NCBI GenBank assembly: GCA_947598455.1
Contig: CANQFI010000039.1
Coordinates: 1-13,449, forward strand
Length of the DNA: 13,449 nt
Reading direction: 5' to 3'
Origin: an uncultured Bacilli bacterium
GTDB taxonomy: Bacteria > Bacillota_I > Bacilli_A > RF39 > UBA660
The notes under the pieces were generated by a model. That model made no database searches and was not told the DNA's origin. It saw nothing but the letters and a program-made list of their open reading frames with translations. Of this stretch, positions 6,653 through 13,449 are shown piece by piece. Numbering within the stretch: position 1 is the first letter of the stretch; every line of letters begins with the position of its first letter. A program made the translations under genes and the position numbers.

Positions 6653-9119
6653 CATATTCTAACAATTTCATAAACATATTAACAAAAATTTTATCCAAAC
6701 CAACTTTTTGTAAATTTCTAATTTCCATACGTTTCTTATCAATACTCATATTAGAGAATACTATATTACTAATTTGTTCCTTTAAATTAGTTTTTATTTG
6801 TAAATCAGAAATAATTGAATCAATATCTTCATTAATTAATCTTACTGCATCTATCTCAATATCTTTACCCTTACAATTAATAGTTAATTGTTTAGTAGTT
6901 GGAACATCTAAAACTTCAACAATAAAATCAGTATCTTCTATATAACAATCTCTATTTACTTTATCATTATCAATATAAACAATTACATCATTAGCTTCTC
7001 TTGTATTTCTAAACCTAATACGATAATTTCTTTTTGCTGGTGCAATACCCGTTTTACCTTCAACAGGTCTAATAATTAAAGTATAGTTATTAGCCATATA
7101 ATTATAATCAACTCTTGTAAGTAAATAATAACCTTCTTTATATAAATTACTATATCCATCATCTTCATATAAATTATATTGATTACTTTTACCAGGGAAA
7201 ACATGGATTTCCATTGTTTTAGGTGAATTAGTAACGTTCATATTATTTTCTAAATCTGCCATACATACAATTGAACCATCTCTTGCAAAAACTGGATAAT
7301 CTTCATCTTTATAGAATAATATATATCTTTTATTACCTATATATTTCTTTCCTGTTTTAAAATCATACCAAGTCCCTTTAGGTAAGAATATCTTTTCAAC
7401 AGATCTATTCATGACCGTATCCTTAGGTTTAGTAATAGGTGCTACAAATAATTCAGATCCAAAATAATATTCATTTTTATAATCAATTTCATCATAAATT
7501 TCCGGATACTGATAATAAACCGGCTGTACTAAAGGCAAACCAACTTTATAATATTTATATGCTTCTGAATAAATATATGGAATTAATTTATGTCTCATTT
7601 GACAATATAATCTAACGATATTTAAAGTCTTAACATCCCATTTCCATGGTTCTCTTTTATAATATCTACCATACTTAGCACTAAATCTAAATATTGGACT
7701 AAAAGCTCCATATTGAACATATCTAATATATAATTCTGAATCTTCAATACCATCTTTATATCCTCCAACATCATGACTCCACCAAGAAAGTCCCAGATTA
7801 GAAGATGTACTATTATAATAAGGTAAAATCTTTAATGTATTCCAACTTACTAAAGTTTCTCCACTATAATGAACAGGATATAAATGTGGTGCATAAGTAC
7901 TAGGCCTACTAAGTATTAAAGGTCTCACTCCTTCCATTTTATTAAAGTCTGTAAAATGATAATAATTTAAAGCATCATTTGAAGCTCTATCTTTTAAATT
8001 ACGATAATTTATCCAAAAGAAATCTATTCCTATTTTGTATAATGGATCAATAAGTTCACTTAAATAAGCACTCATTAATTCTTTATCAAAAGCATTAAAT
8101 GGTATAGTCTGTTTTTCTCCTACAGCAATTCTTTTAGCTATTTCATCAAATTTAGGTTCATGTGGATGAATACCTTCACTTGGATCTAAACTAAGTCCTA
8201 CTCTAACTCCACGATCATGCATATATTTCACAAATTCAACTGGCTTATAAAATAATTCACGATTAAATGTAAAACCAGAACTAAATCTTGATAGATTGTT
8301 CTTATCTTTTAAATGCCAGTTATCTCCTAAAAGTAAAACACTAACAGGAATTTTATTTTTATTAAATTCCATAAGTAATTTTTTAATATCATCAAATGTA
8401 TAAACATCATTTTTATTCCACCAAATACCTAAAGCATAACGAGGTATTAAAGGAGGCATACCAGTTAAAGTAAAATAACTATATAAACAATTACCAAAAT
8501 CTTTATTATACATAAATACATATACATCAATACGTTTTTTATCATTATATATTATTGAACCATCTTCTCCAATAAAATTTGAAGTAGAATCATCTATTGA
8601 TACAAATCCATCAGCTGAATATAGTCCTTTAGCTTTCGCTACTAACATATCTTCAACTTTTCTTTTAACATGTTTAAAATCTTTTACTTCACTTTCTCCT
8701 AAAAAAGGATCGTTAGTTCTATCAATATTAGCAATAATTCCTTTATAATTTCTTGCTTCAGGATGACCATAATACCATTCCTTATTATTAGAATCAAGTA
8801 ATTTAATACTTAAAATACTATCTGGAGCATATTTATTACTTGCAAAAGATTTTTCCTTTTCATAACGTAGATTAAAATACTTCGTTGTAATATCTAATAT
8901 CTTTTCATTTTGATCTACTTTCATTTGGGGAATCGGAAAATTTCTAAACTTAGCAAATTCTGTCGGTCTATCTTCAAAATATCCTTCTTCACTAAACTCC
9001 AAACGAACCAATAAATCACTCAAAACAGTAATACGATAAAATTGTCCTCTAAATATTGTTTGAGGTTTACTTATTGCATTTTGATAATCTGGTTTAAAAT
9101 GTTCTCCAAAATTAGTCAT
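6639..9119 (-). CDS. glycoside hydrolase family 31 protein, catalytic Asp residues replaced
   Basis: An 826-residue homologue of family 31 alpha-glycosidases, which hydrolyse or transfer alpha-linked sugars by a retaining mechanism with two aspartates. Order: an N-terminal beta-sandwich (about 20-215), a (beta/alpha)8 barrel from PLIPRYALGIWW (223-234) to about 545, then C-terminal beta domains and an extra helical tail (about 780-826). Family landmarks seen: GVRVGLSLDP (304-313), SNLGLSWWSHDVGG (440-453) and FSPIFRFSAKYG (473-484). The nucleophile position, WxD in homologues, is FWIN with Asn371 (codon AAT). The acid/base position, SGD, is SGET with Glu421 (GAA). The DxDWH substrate loop reads LGDNWH. 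It may therefore be inactive, a binding protein, or catalytically rewired. There is no signal peptide, so it is probably cytoplasmic. The ATG is preceded by GGAGG at 7-nt spacing. No sugar transporter or other glycosidase is nearby. Confidence 0.92.
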   Translation of the reverse strand: MTNFGEHFKPDYQNAISKPQTIFRGQFYRITVLSDLLVRLEFSEEGYFEDRPTEFAKFRNFPIPQMKVDQNEKILDITTKYFNLRYEKEKSFASNKYAPDSILSIKLLDSNNKEWYYGHPEARNYKGIIANIDRTNDPFLGESEVKDFKHVKRKVEDMLVAKAKGLYSADGFVSIDDSTSNFIGEDGSIIYNDKKRIDVYVFMYNKDFGNCLYSYFTLTGMPPLIPRYALGIWWNKNDVYTFDDIKKLLMEFNKNKIPVSVLLLGDNWHLKDKNNLSRFSSGFTFNRELFYKPVEFVKYMHDRGVRVGLSLDPSEGIHPHEPKFDEIAKRIAVGEKQTIPFNAFDKELMSAYLSELIDPLYKIGIDFFWINYRNLKDRASNDALNYYHFTDFNKMEGVRPLILSRPSTYAPHLYPVHYSGETLVSWNTLKILPYYNSTSSNLGLSWWSHDVGGYKDGIEDSELYIRYVQYGAFSPIFRFSAKYGRYYKREPWKWDVKTLNIVRLYCQMRHKLIPYIYSEAYKYYKVGLPLVQPVYYQYPEIYDEIDYKNEYYFGSELFVAPITKPKDTVMNRSVEKIFLPKGTWYDFKTGKKYIGNKRYILFYKDEDYPVFARDGSIVCMADLENNMNVTNSPKTMEIHVFPGKSNQYNLYEDDGYSNLYKEGYYLLTRVDYNYMANNYTLIIRPVEGKTGIAPAKRNYRIRFRNTREANDVIVYIDNDKVNRDCYIEDTDFIVEVLDVPTTKQLTINCKGKDIEIDAVRLINEDIDSIISDLQIKTNLKEQISNIVFSNMSIDKKRMEIRNLQKVGLDKIFVNMFMKLLEYVAQI

Positions 9120-9177
9120 AAAAACGCCTCCATTTTATTCTTTACTTCATAACCATACTTATTATTTTTCATTATCT

Positions 9178-9186
9178 ATTATATCA
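9178..9186 (-). promoter_or_regulatory. extended -10 promoter for the GH31 gene
   Basis: The minus strand reads TGATATAAT, an extended -10, with no convincing -35 at 16-18 bp. It would start a leader of about 50 nt before the GH31 ATG. It is divergent from the ytqA promoter, the two -10 elements lying about 52 bp apart. Confidence 0.5.
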
Positions 9187-9234
9187 AAAATAATTACTTA
9201 TTACATCAACAATTTAAAGAACGTAAATATCTTA

Positions 9235-9243
9235 TGTTATAAT
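9235..9243 (+). promoter_or_regulatory. extended -10 promoter for ytqA
   Basis: TGTTATAAT on the plus strand is an extended -10; the -35 region (TTAAAG, 9214-9219) is poor. Initiation near 9250 would leave only about 11 nt before the ATG at 9261, just room for the GGTGA ribosome site at 9251-9255. Confidence 0.55.
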
Positions 9244-9260
9244 ACTTATTGGTGATGTTT

Positions 9261-10190
9261 ATGTTTAAATACACTTTAGACAATAAAAGATATCATACTC
9301 TTAACTATTATTATAAAAATAAATATGGAAAAAAAACCTTTAAAGTATCTTTAAATGGTGGTTTTTCTTGCCCTAATAAAATAAATGGTCCAGGTTGCAT
9401 CTTTTGTTCTCCCCTAGGGTCAGGCGATTTTGCTGGTGATAAAGAAAAAGACTTAGTTACTCAGTTTAATGAAGTTAAAGAAATCATGGAAAGGAAATGG
9501 CCCAATAGTTATTATATCGGTTATTTCCAAGCTAATACCAATACCTTTGCTCCTGTAAATGAATTAAAAGAAAAATATGAAACAATTCTTGCTTTACCAA
9601 ATGTTGTTGGTTTAAATATTGCTACTCGTAGTGATGCCATCACTGACGAGTGCTATGACTACTTAGAAAAACTTAATCAAAAAACCGACCTTATAATTGA
9701 ATTAGGTTTACAATCCACAAAATCATCTACCTTAAAATTTATTAATCGTGGCCACGATTTAGATAACTTTACTAAGTGTGTTAAAAACTTACAAAAACGT
9801 CATATTAAAGTAGTAGTTCATATCATAAATGGTTTCCCTAATGAAACTAAGGAAGATATGTTAAATACCATCCGTTATCTAAATAATTTACATATCGATG
9901 GCCTTAAAATTCATATGTTACACATTATCAAAAACACTCCTTTAGCAACATATTATGAAAAACATCCTTTTCATATCTTAACTAAAGAAGAATATATAGA
10001 TATTGTAATTAGCCAGTTAGAACTATTAGATCCTCAAATAGTTATTCATCGTATAACTGGTGATCCTAAAAAAGAAGATCTAATTGAACCTACTTGGTTA
10101 TTAAAAAAATTTTGTGTTTTAAATGATATCGATAAAGAAATGAAAAGAAGAAATACTTATCAAGGAGCCAAATTAAAAAGTAATAACTAA
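9261..10190 (+). CDS. ytqA: radical SAM protein, YtqA/YhcC family (TIGR01212)
   Basis: A 309-residue radical SAM enzyme. The family opening RYHTLNYYYKNKYGKKTFKV (10-29) leads to the 4Fe-4S site, Cys37-x8-Cys46-x2-Cys49 (CPN...GCIFC), a family-specific spacing wider than CxxxCxxC. Further family signs are GYFQANTNT, a SAM-binding-like ELGLQS, and a His-rich stretch near GLKIHMLHI. B. subtilis YtqA has been linked, as I recall, to wobble-uridine modification of tRNA (named MnmL, acting before the methyltransferase YtqB/MnmM); I give this with moderate certainty, and no ytqB is visible here. The start is ATG at 9261, because GGTGA lies 5 nt upstream and the family begins near here; TTG at 9249 and ATG at 9255 are in frame but overlap the promoter start or the ribosome site. 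It is the only plus-strand gene. Confidence 0.93.
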   Translation: MFKYTLDNKRYHTLNYYYKNKYGKKTFKVSLNGGFSCPNKINGPGCIFCSPLGSGDFAGDKEKDLVTQFNEVKEIMERKWPNSYYIGYFQANTNTFAPVNELKEKYETILALPNVVGLNIATRSDAITDECYDYLEKLNQKTDLIIELGLQSTKSSTLKFINRGHDLDNFTKCVKNLQKRHIKVVVHIINGFPNETKEDMLNTIRYLNNLHIDGLKIHMLHIIKNTPLATYYEKHPFHILTKEEYIDIVISQLELLDPQIVIHRITGDPKKEDLIEPTWLLKKFCVLNDIDKEMKRRNTYQGAKLKSNN

Positions 10191-10206
10191 TTAATTATTA
10201 CTTTTT
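10175..10206. terminator. bidirectional terminator between convergent genes
   Basis: A perfect 12-bp inverted repeat (10175-10186 with 10195-10206) has an 8-nt loop that contains both stop codons or parts of them. Each side ends in a run of five T on its own strand. The stem has only one G-C pair, so efficiency is uncertain. The two stop codons abut at 10190/10191. Confidence 0.65.
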
Positions 10207-11150
10207 CTTTTTAATCTAAATGTCATCGTATTTTCTGATACTTGAATTGGTTGAAATCCTAACTCTTCAACCATATTTTTAGCTTCAATCGCATCTTTCT
10301 TAACAACCACAAATATTTCTGCTAAAGAAACTATTTCCATAAACTTAGCCAATGCTTCTATCTCATAACCTTTATCTTGATAACTTTTATATATTTTATA
10401 TTCCATAAAACCATTAAACTTTAATGAAATATAACCGATTTCAACATTTTCATCTCTCAAATTAATAGTATAACCAATCGAAGCAAAATCAGGAGTATCT
10501 TTTTTCTTTAAATAAAGACGCTCTGTTTTTAAACAATTAACATATCCTTCTTCATCAAATTTTTCTAACTTTTTCATCGTTGAATCTTTTAAATCAAATC
10601 CTAACATTTTATCTCCCGCTAAAACGTCAGCATAATCATCTTCTTTTGTAAGTTCAACTAACGCTTTACAATACGTTTTTATTTTACTTAAATGTTCACT
10701 ATCAAAATGAAATCTTAACTCTTGTTGAATATTTATATAATCTAACAAATCTGTTTTAAATTGTTTACTACGAGCATGACAATCACAAGCCATTTCTAAT
10801 AAATCTAAATCAGACATATCATTAGAATTATCATAATATTCTGGATGATGAGAATTTCTACTCCAATGTAATCTAATTGCTTCTGTTTGTTCCTTACTTA
10901 AAACATGACTAATATTTTGCATTGAATCAATATCATCTACAATACTAGCTAAAGACATAAATTCTTCTGTATTCTGAATTTTAGAAATATCATGAACTGA
11001 GCAACGACCAATAAGTCTTATTGCATCAACACTTCTATTACGATGAATAAGATATCTCGCTAAATATTGTCCACTACGCATTACACAAGCCCTATGTATC
11101 AAAGCATCATTCATTTCTTTAGATAATTTTTCTGTATTAATCGTTCTCAT
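10191..11150 (-). CDS. DUF5662/HD-like domain fused to a GNAT-like domain
   Basis: A 319-residue two-domain protein. Residues about 15-150 look like DUF5662, an HD-like helical family: His19, His53-Asp54 (SVHDISK), His95, and HHPEYYD (101-107), followed by LLEMACDCHARS (117-128). These His/Asp residues are arranged as in metal-dependent phosphohydrolases, but no reaction is known to me. Residues about 206-316 look like a GNAT acetyltransferase: KTERLYLKKKD, IGYISLKF, then YQDKGYEIEAL (257-267) at the acetyl-CoA loop, and AKNMVEELGF near the end. The loop has QxxGxE rather than Q/RxxGxG/A, so acetyl-CoA binding may be weak or lost. The start is ATG with an ideal AGGAGG at 5-nt spacing. It is transcribed alone and ends in the shared terminator with ytqA. 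Confidence 0.8.
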   Translation of the reverse strand: MRTINTEKLSKEMNDALIHRACVMRSGQYLARYLIHRNRSVDAIRLIGRCSVHDISKIQNTEEFMSLASIVDDIDSMQNISHVLSKEQTEAIRLHWSRNSHHPEYYDNSNDMSDLDLLEMACDCHARSKQFKTDLLDYINIQQELRFHFDSEHLSKIKTYCKALVELTKEDDYADVLAGDKMLGFDLKDSTMKKLEKFDEEGYVNCLKTERLYLKKKDTPDFASIGYTINLRDENVEIGYISLKFNGFMEYKIYKSYQDKGYEIEALAKFMEIVSLAEIFVVVKKDAIEAKNMVEELGFQPIQVSENTMTFRLKRKSNN

Positions 11151-11177
11151 AATGACCTCCTACACGACTTAAAACGT

Positions 11178-11205
11178 ATTATACACTAAATTTAAAATTA
11201 GGCAA
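11178..11205 (-). promoter_or_regulatory. sigma-A promoter of the DUF5662-GNAT gene
   Basis: Minus strand TTGCCT (-35, 11205-11200) and TATAAT (-10, 11183-11178) with a 16-bp spacer. Initiation near 11171 gives a short leader ending in the AGGAGG ribosome site at 11161-11156. Confidence 0.6.
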
Positions 11206-11217
11206 CTTGACAAGCAG

Positions 11218-11245
11218 AAAAAAAGTTATCTCATAAAAAGATAAC
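11218..11245 (-). terminator. rho-independent terminator of the antiporter gene
   Basis: On the minus strand GTTATCT and AGATAAC (11245-11239 with 11231-11225) form a 7-bp stem with a 7-nt loop, followed by seven T. The stop codon of the antiporter gene lies in the 3' arm. Confidence 0.8.
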
Positions 11246-12155
11246 AACAATAAATAATATATAAAAGAATCATACTAATTCCTTCTTTACGATTTATTTT
11301 TAAATCAGAAAAATAAAAATATATAAATAATGTTCCACCAATAAGAATACCAATATCTATCAAAGAAGAAACATTTATTAATATAGGATTTAAAAAACTA
11401 CTCATTCCTAAAATAAACAATATATTAAAAATATTACTTCCTATTACATTCCCTACTGCTATATCATTCTCACCCTTTAATAATGCCACCAAAGAAGTAC
11501 ATAACTCCGGTAATGAAGTCCCAATAGCAACAATAGTTAAACCAATTACTCTTTCACTTATTCCTAAATTTCTTGCAACTTCACAAGCTCCATCAACAGT
11601 CATTTGACCTCCAAATATTACTAAAGCTAAACCACCTAATGTTAAAACTAAATCCATTATCGAAAATTTCTTTGCTTCAACTATTTTATCTTCTTTACTA
11701 ACTGATTTAATCAAACTAAATAAATATATAATAAGACCTAATAATAAAATAATTCCACTAATTCGACTAATTATTAACATACCTCTCGTAAAATAATTAA
11801 TCATTACTAAAATAAATAATAAAACAGCACTTAATAAAGAAATCATATAATCTTTAACAATTACTTCTTTTTCAGTAACTACATCTTTAAATAATGCCGT
11901 AATACCCAATACCATTAATAAATTAAATATATTAGAACCAATTATATTTGATACCGATAAATCTGCTGAATTCTTTAAAATTGCTGTAATACTAACAGCT
12001 GCCTCTGGTGCCGAAGTTCCAAAAGCCACTAAAGTTAAACCAATAATAACATTAGGTATTTTAAATACTTTAGCTATATTACTACTACCTTCTACAAAAA
12101 AATCTGCTCCTTTAATTAATAAAATAAATCCTATAATTAATAATAAATAAATCAT
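11226..12155 (-). CDS. CaCA-family cation antiporter, probable Mn2+ exporter
   Basis: A 309-residue inner-membrane exchanger of the Ca2+:cation antiporter superfamily (YrbG type), with about ten hydrophobic helices. The two inverted alpha-repeats that form the ion path are clear: GLTLVAFGTSAPE (39-51) with IIGSNIFN (71-78), and GLTIVAIGTSLPE (205-217) with VIGSNIFN (237-244). Glu51 and Glu217 are the expected ion ligands. A charged loop (about 149-165) joins the halves. A Mn2+-sensing yybP-ykoY riboswitch precedes it, so Mn2+ efflux is more likely than Ca2+ efflux; that is inference from context. The ATG at 12155 is chosen because GGAGG lies 5-6 nt upstream; the in-frame ATG at 12167 overlaps that site and would add MEVF. 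It is a single-gene unit between the riboswitch terminator and its own terminator. Confidence 0.92.
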   Translation of the reverse strand: MIYLLLIIGFILLIKGADFFVEGSSNIAKVFKIPNVIIGLTLVAFGTSAPEAAVSITAILKNSADLSVSNIIGSNIFNLLMVLGITALFKDVVTEKEVIVKDYMISLLSAVLLFILVMINYFTRGMLIISRISGIILLLGLIIYLFSLIKSVSKEDKIVEAKKFSIMDLVLTLGGLALVIFGGQMTVDGACEVARNLGISERVIGLTIVAIGTSLPELCTSLVALLKGENDIAVGNVIGSNIFNILFILGMSSFLNPILINVSSLIDIGILIGGTLFIYFYFSDLKINRKEGISMILLYIIYCCYLFMR

Positions 12156-12168
12156 AAATACCTCCATT

Positions 12169-12198
12169 AAAAAAACTTTTATACTATTGTATAAAAGT
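12169..12198 (-). terminator. riboswitch expression-platform terminator
   Basis: Minus strand: a perfect 10-bp stem ACTTTTATAC/GTATAAAAGT (12198-12189 with 12184-12175), a 4-nt loop and six T. Its 5' arm contains CTTTT, which also closes the aptamer's P1 helix, so P1 and the terminator exclude each other. Confidence 0.9.
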
Positions 12199-12281
12199 CT
12201 TGCTATTTAAATTATATGCGGATTAAAAATCGTGATGACGCATATCATACCATTTATGGTTAGCTACTCCCTTTTAAGTAC
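12197..12281 (-). ncRNA. yybP-ykoY manganese riboswitch aptamer
   Basis: Seen on the minus strand in order: GGGAGTAG (12271-12264), a P2-like hairpin ACCAT-AA-ATGGT (12260-12249), a P3-like helix ATATGCG/CGCATAT (12245-12239 with 12220-12214) carrying GTCATCACGA (12239-12230), and the 3' signature GCAAGAC (12203-12197). GGGAGTAG, CATCACGA and GCAAGAC are hallmarks of the yybP-ykoY class, which binds Mn2+. P1 pairs AAAAG (12275-12271) with CTTTT (12197-12193), and these same bases belong to the terminator. Mn2+ binding should stabilise P1 and switch the antiporter gene on. Confidence 0.92.
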
Positions 12282-12287
12282 TTATTA

Positions 12288-12316
12288 AGTATAACATATC
12301 ATAATCTTATTTGCAA
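12288..12316 (-). promoter_or_regulatory. promoter of the riboswitch-antiporter unit
   Basis: Minus strand TTGCAA (-35, 12316-12311), a 17-bp spacer ending in TGT, and TATACT (-10, 12293-12288), so also an extended -10. Initiation is expected near 12281. The -35 begins two bases after the stop codon of the upstream carboxypeptidase gene. Confidence 0.75.
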
Positions 12317-12318
12317 AT

Positions 12319-13449
12319 TTACTTATCATACTTTTCTTTAAAATAATTAACTAATGGTAAGACAGTTAACTCTTTACCACAAACTCTTTTAGCTACTTCA
12401 CATATATTATAAGCTCCACCATATTTATGAATATTTTCTTGTAAAAACTTTGTTATTTCTTTAATCTTACCCTTTTTTAATAATTCATTAACATCTCCTA
12501 CTTTTTGATTTATTGTTTCTAACAACATTCCATCAAATATAGAACCTAATAAGTATGAAGGGAAATAACCAAATGATCCTTGTGACCAATGAACATCTTG
12601 TAAAATACCATCTTTATCATTAACAACATCAAGTCCTAAATATTCTTTTGTTTTTTCTTTCCATATTTCTGGTAACTGAGATACCTTAATCTTTTCACTA
12701 AATAAATCTCTTTCTATTTCATATCTCATTATAATATGTAAAGAATATGTTAGTTCATCAGCTTCTGTTCTTATTAAAGAAGCTTCTGCTTTATTTAATT
12801 CATCAACAAATTCCTCTAAAGACATATTTACTTTTAACATAGGTTTAATTTCTTCATAAATTGGTACCCAAAAGTTCTTATTACGTCCTAACATATTTTC
12901 ATAAAATCTTGATTGTGATTCATGTAAAGCATACTTATTAATTCCATATTCTAAGTATTTAGCTAAATCTTTTCCAATACTTTGTTCAAATATTCCATGT
13001 CCACCTTCATGTATTATGGTACACACATGTTCAAAAATTGATTTATTTAAAGAAAAAGCAATTCTTACATCATTATTATTAATTTTACTTGTATAACCAT
13101 GTGGATAAATTCCTAACGTTCCTCTTTCATTGTCAAAGCCAATATAATCTAATAAATATTTAGCAATATTAATTAATTCTTCTTGAGTAAATTTATTATC
13201 ATCATTAACTTTAGTTACTGGTTTTAAATTTTTTACAATTGGAATTATTGCTTCTTTTAATTCATTAAATAATTTATCAATTACTTCACTTTTAACATTT
13301 TCTTCATAATCATTTAACATTGCATCATATATATTTTCACCAGGATATCTAAATTCATAATATTGTTTAGTCATTACAATAAGTTTTTCTAAATATGGTT
13401 TAAATATTTGATAATCATTCTTTTCTTTTGCTTCCATCCATGCTGTTTG
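12319..13449 (-). CDS. M32-family metallocarboxypeptidase, 5' end outside the window
   Basis: A zinc carboxypeptidase (Taq/YpwA type, family M32) that removes C-terminal residues from peptides, usually in the cytoplasm. The 376 visible residues lack roughly the first quarter of a family member near 500 residues. The frame stays open to the window edge (Q-T-A-W precedes an internal Met at 13437), and WMEAK...NDYQIFKPYLEKL is typical internal family sequence, so that Met is not the start. Seen, in fragment numbering: the zinc motif HEGGH (147-151), the second motif HESQSRFYEN (176-185) with the third zinc ligand Glu, then IRTEADELTY, YEIERDLF, and LQDVHWSQGSFGYFPSY near the C-terminus. The HPF motif of many members reads PHGYTS here. 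No terminator is seen before the next promoter, so readthrough into the Mn2+ riboswitch is possible. Confidence 0.95.
   Translation of the reverse strand, partial: QTAWMEAKEKNDYQIFKPYLEKLIVMTKQYYEFRYPGENIYDAMLNDYEENVKSEVIDKLFNELKEAIIPIVKNLKPVTKVNDDNKFTQEELINIAKYLLDYIGFDNERGTLGIYPHGYTSKINNNDVRIAFSLNKSIFEHVCTIIHEGGHGIFEQSIGKDLAKYLEYGINKYALHESQSRFYENMLGRNKNFWVPIYEEIKPMLKVNMSLEEFVDELNKAEASLIRTEADELTYSLHIIMRYEIERDLFSEKIKVSQLPEIWKEKTKEYLGLDVVNDKDGILQDVHWSQGSFGYFPSYLLGSIFDGMLLETINQKVGDVNELLKKGKIKEITKFLQENIHKYGGAYNICEVAKRVCGKELTVLPLVNYFKEKYDK

Noticed and set aside
9249..9260. TTG at 9249 or ATG at 9255 as start of ytqA
   Set aside because: These overlap the expected transcription start or the GGTGA ribosome site; ATG at 9261 has proper spacing and fits the family N-terminus.

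Overview
The window is very AT-rich, with A/T-biased third positions, strong purine-rich ribosome binding sites and compact gene spacing. It reads like a low-GC Gram-positive (Bacillota/Bacilli) genome, perhaps a host-associated lineage near the Mollicutes. A LeuRS with zinc-binding Cys pairs, a T-box leader, a yybP-ykoY leader and a YtqA-type radical SAM protein fit this; the exact lineage is inference. Tryptophan is TGG throughout, so the standard bacterial code holds, but none of the ten visible stop codons is TGA. No mobile element, CRISPR array, rRNA or tRNA was seen. Every gene except the radical SAM gene lies on the minus strand.

Reading down the minus strand from the right: a 5'-truncated M32 metallocarboxypeptidase (12319-13449) is followed at once by a promoter and a yybP-ykoY Mn2+ riboswitch with its own terminator. 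This controls a CaCA-family cation antiporter (11226-12155), probably a Mn2+ exporter. Next comes a two-domain protein with a DUF5662/HD-like N-terminus and a GNAT-like C-terminus (10191-11150). It converges on a plus-strand radical SAM protein of the YtqA/YhcC family (9261-10190), and the two share a palindromic bidirectional terminator.

A divergent promoter region separates ytqA from a glycoside hydrolase family 31 protein (6639-9119). This GH31 homologue carries Asn and Glu where the two catalytic aspartates should be. It is followed by a Gly/Arg-rich orphan protein (6073-6600).

The centre of the window is a leucine-responsive operon: a sigma-A promoter, a T-box leader with a leucine specifier and a T-box-controlled terminator, then a small membrane protein (5451-5813), a chimeric Nudix protein (4607-5461) and leuS (2172-4592). 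The Nudix protein is the most unusual find. Its N- and C-terminal parts match the two halves of the LeuRS CP1 editing domain, and a complete Nudix domain sits between them. It looks like a stand-alone, Nudix-interrupted LeuRS editing-domain relative made under the same leucine control as LeuRS itself.

After the leuS terminator, an extended -10 promoter drives a two-gene unit: a Mur-ligase-like ATP-dependent ligase (681-2099), translationally coupled to an alpha/beta hydrolase (1-681, cut by the window edge).
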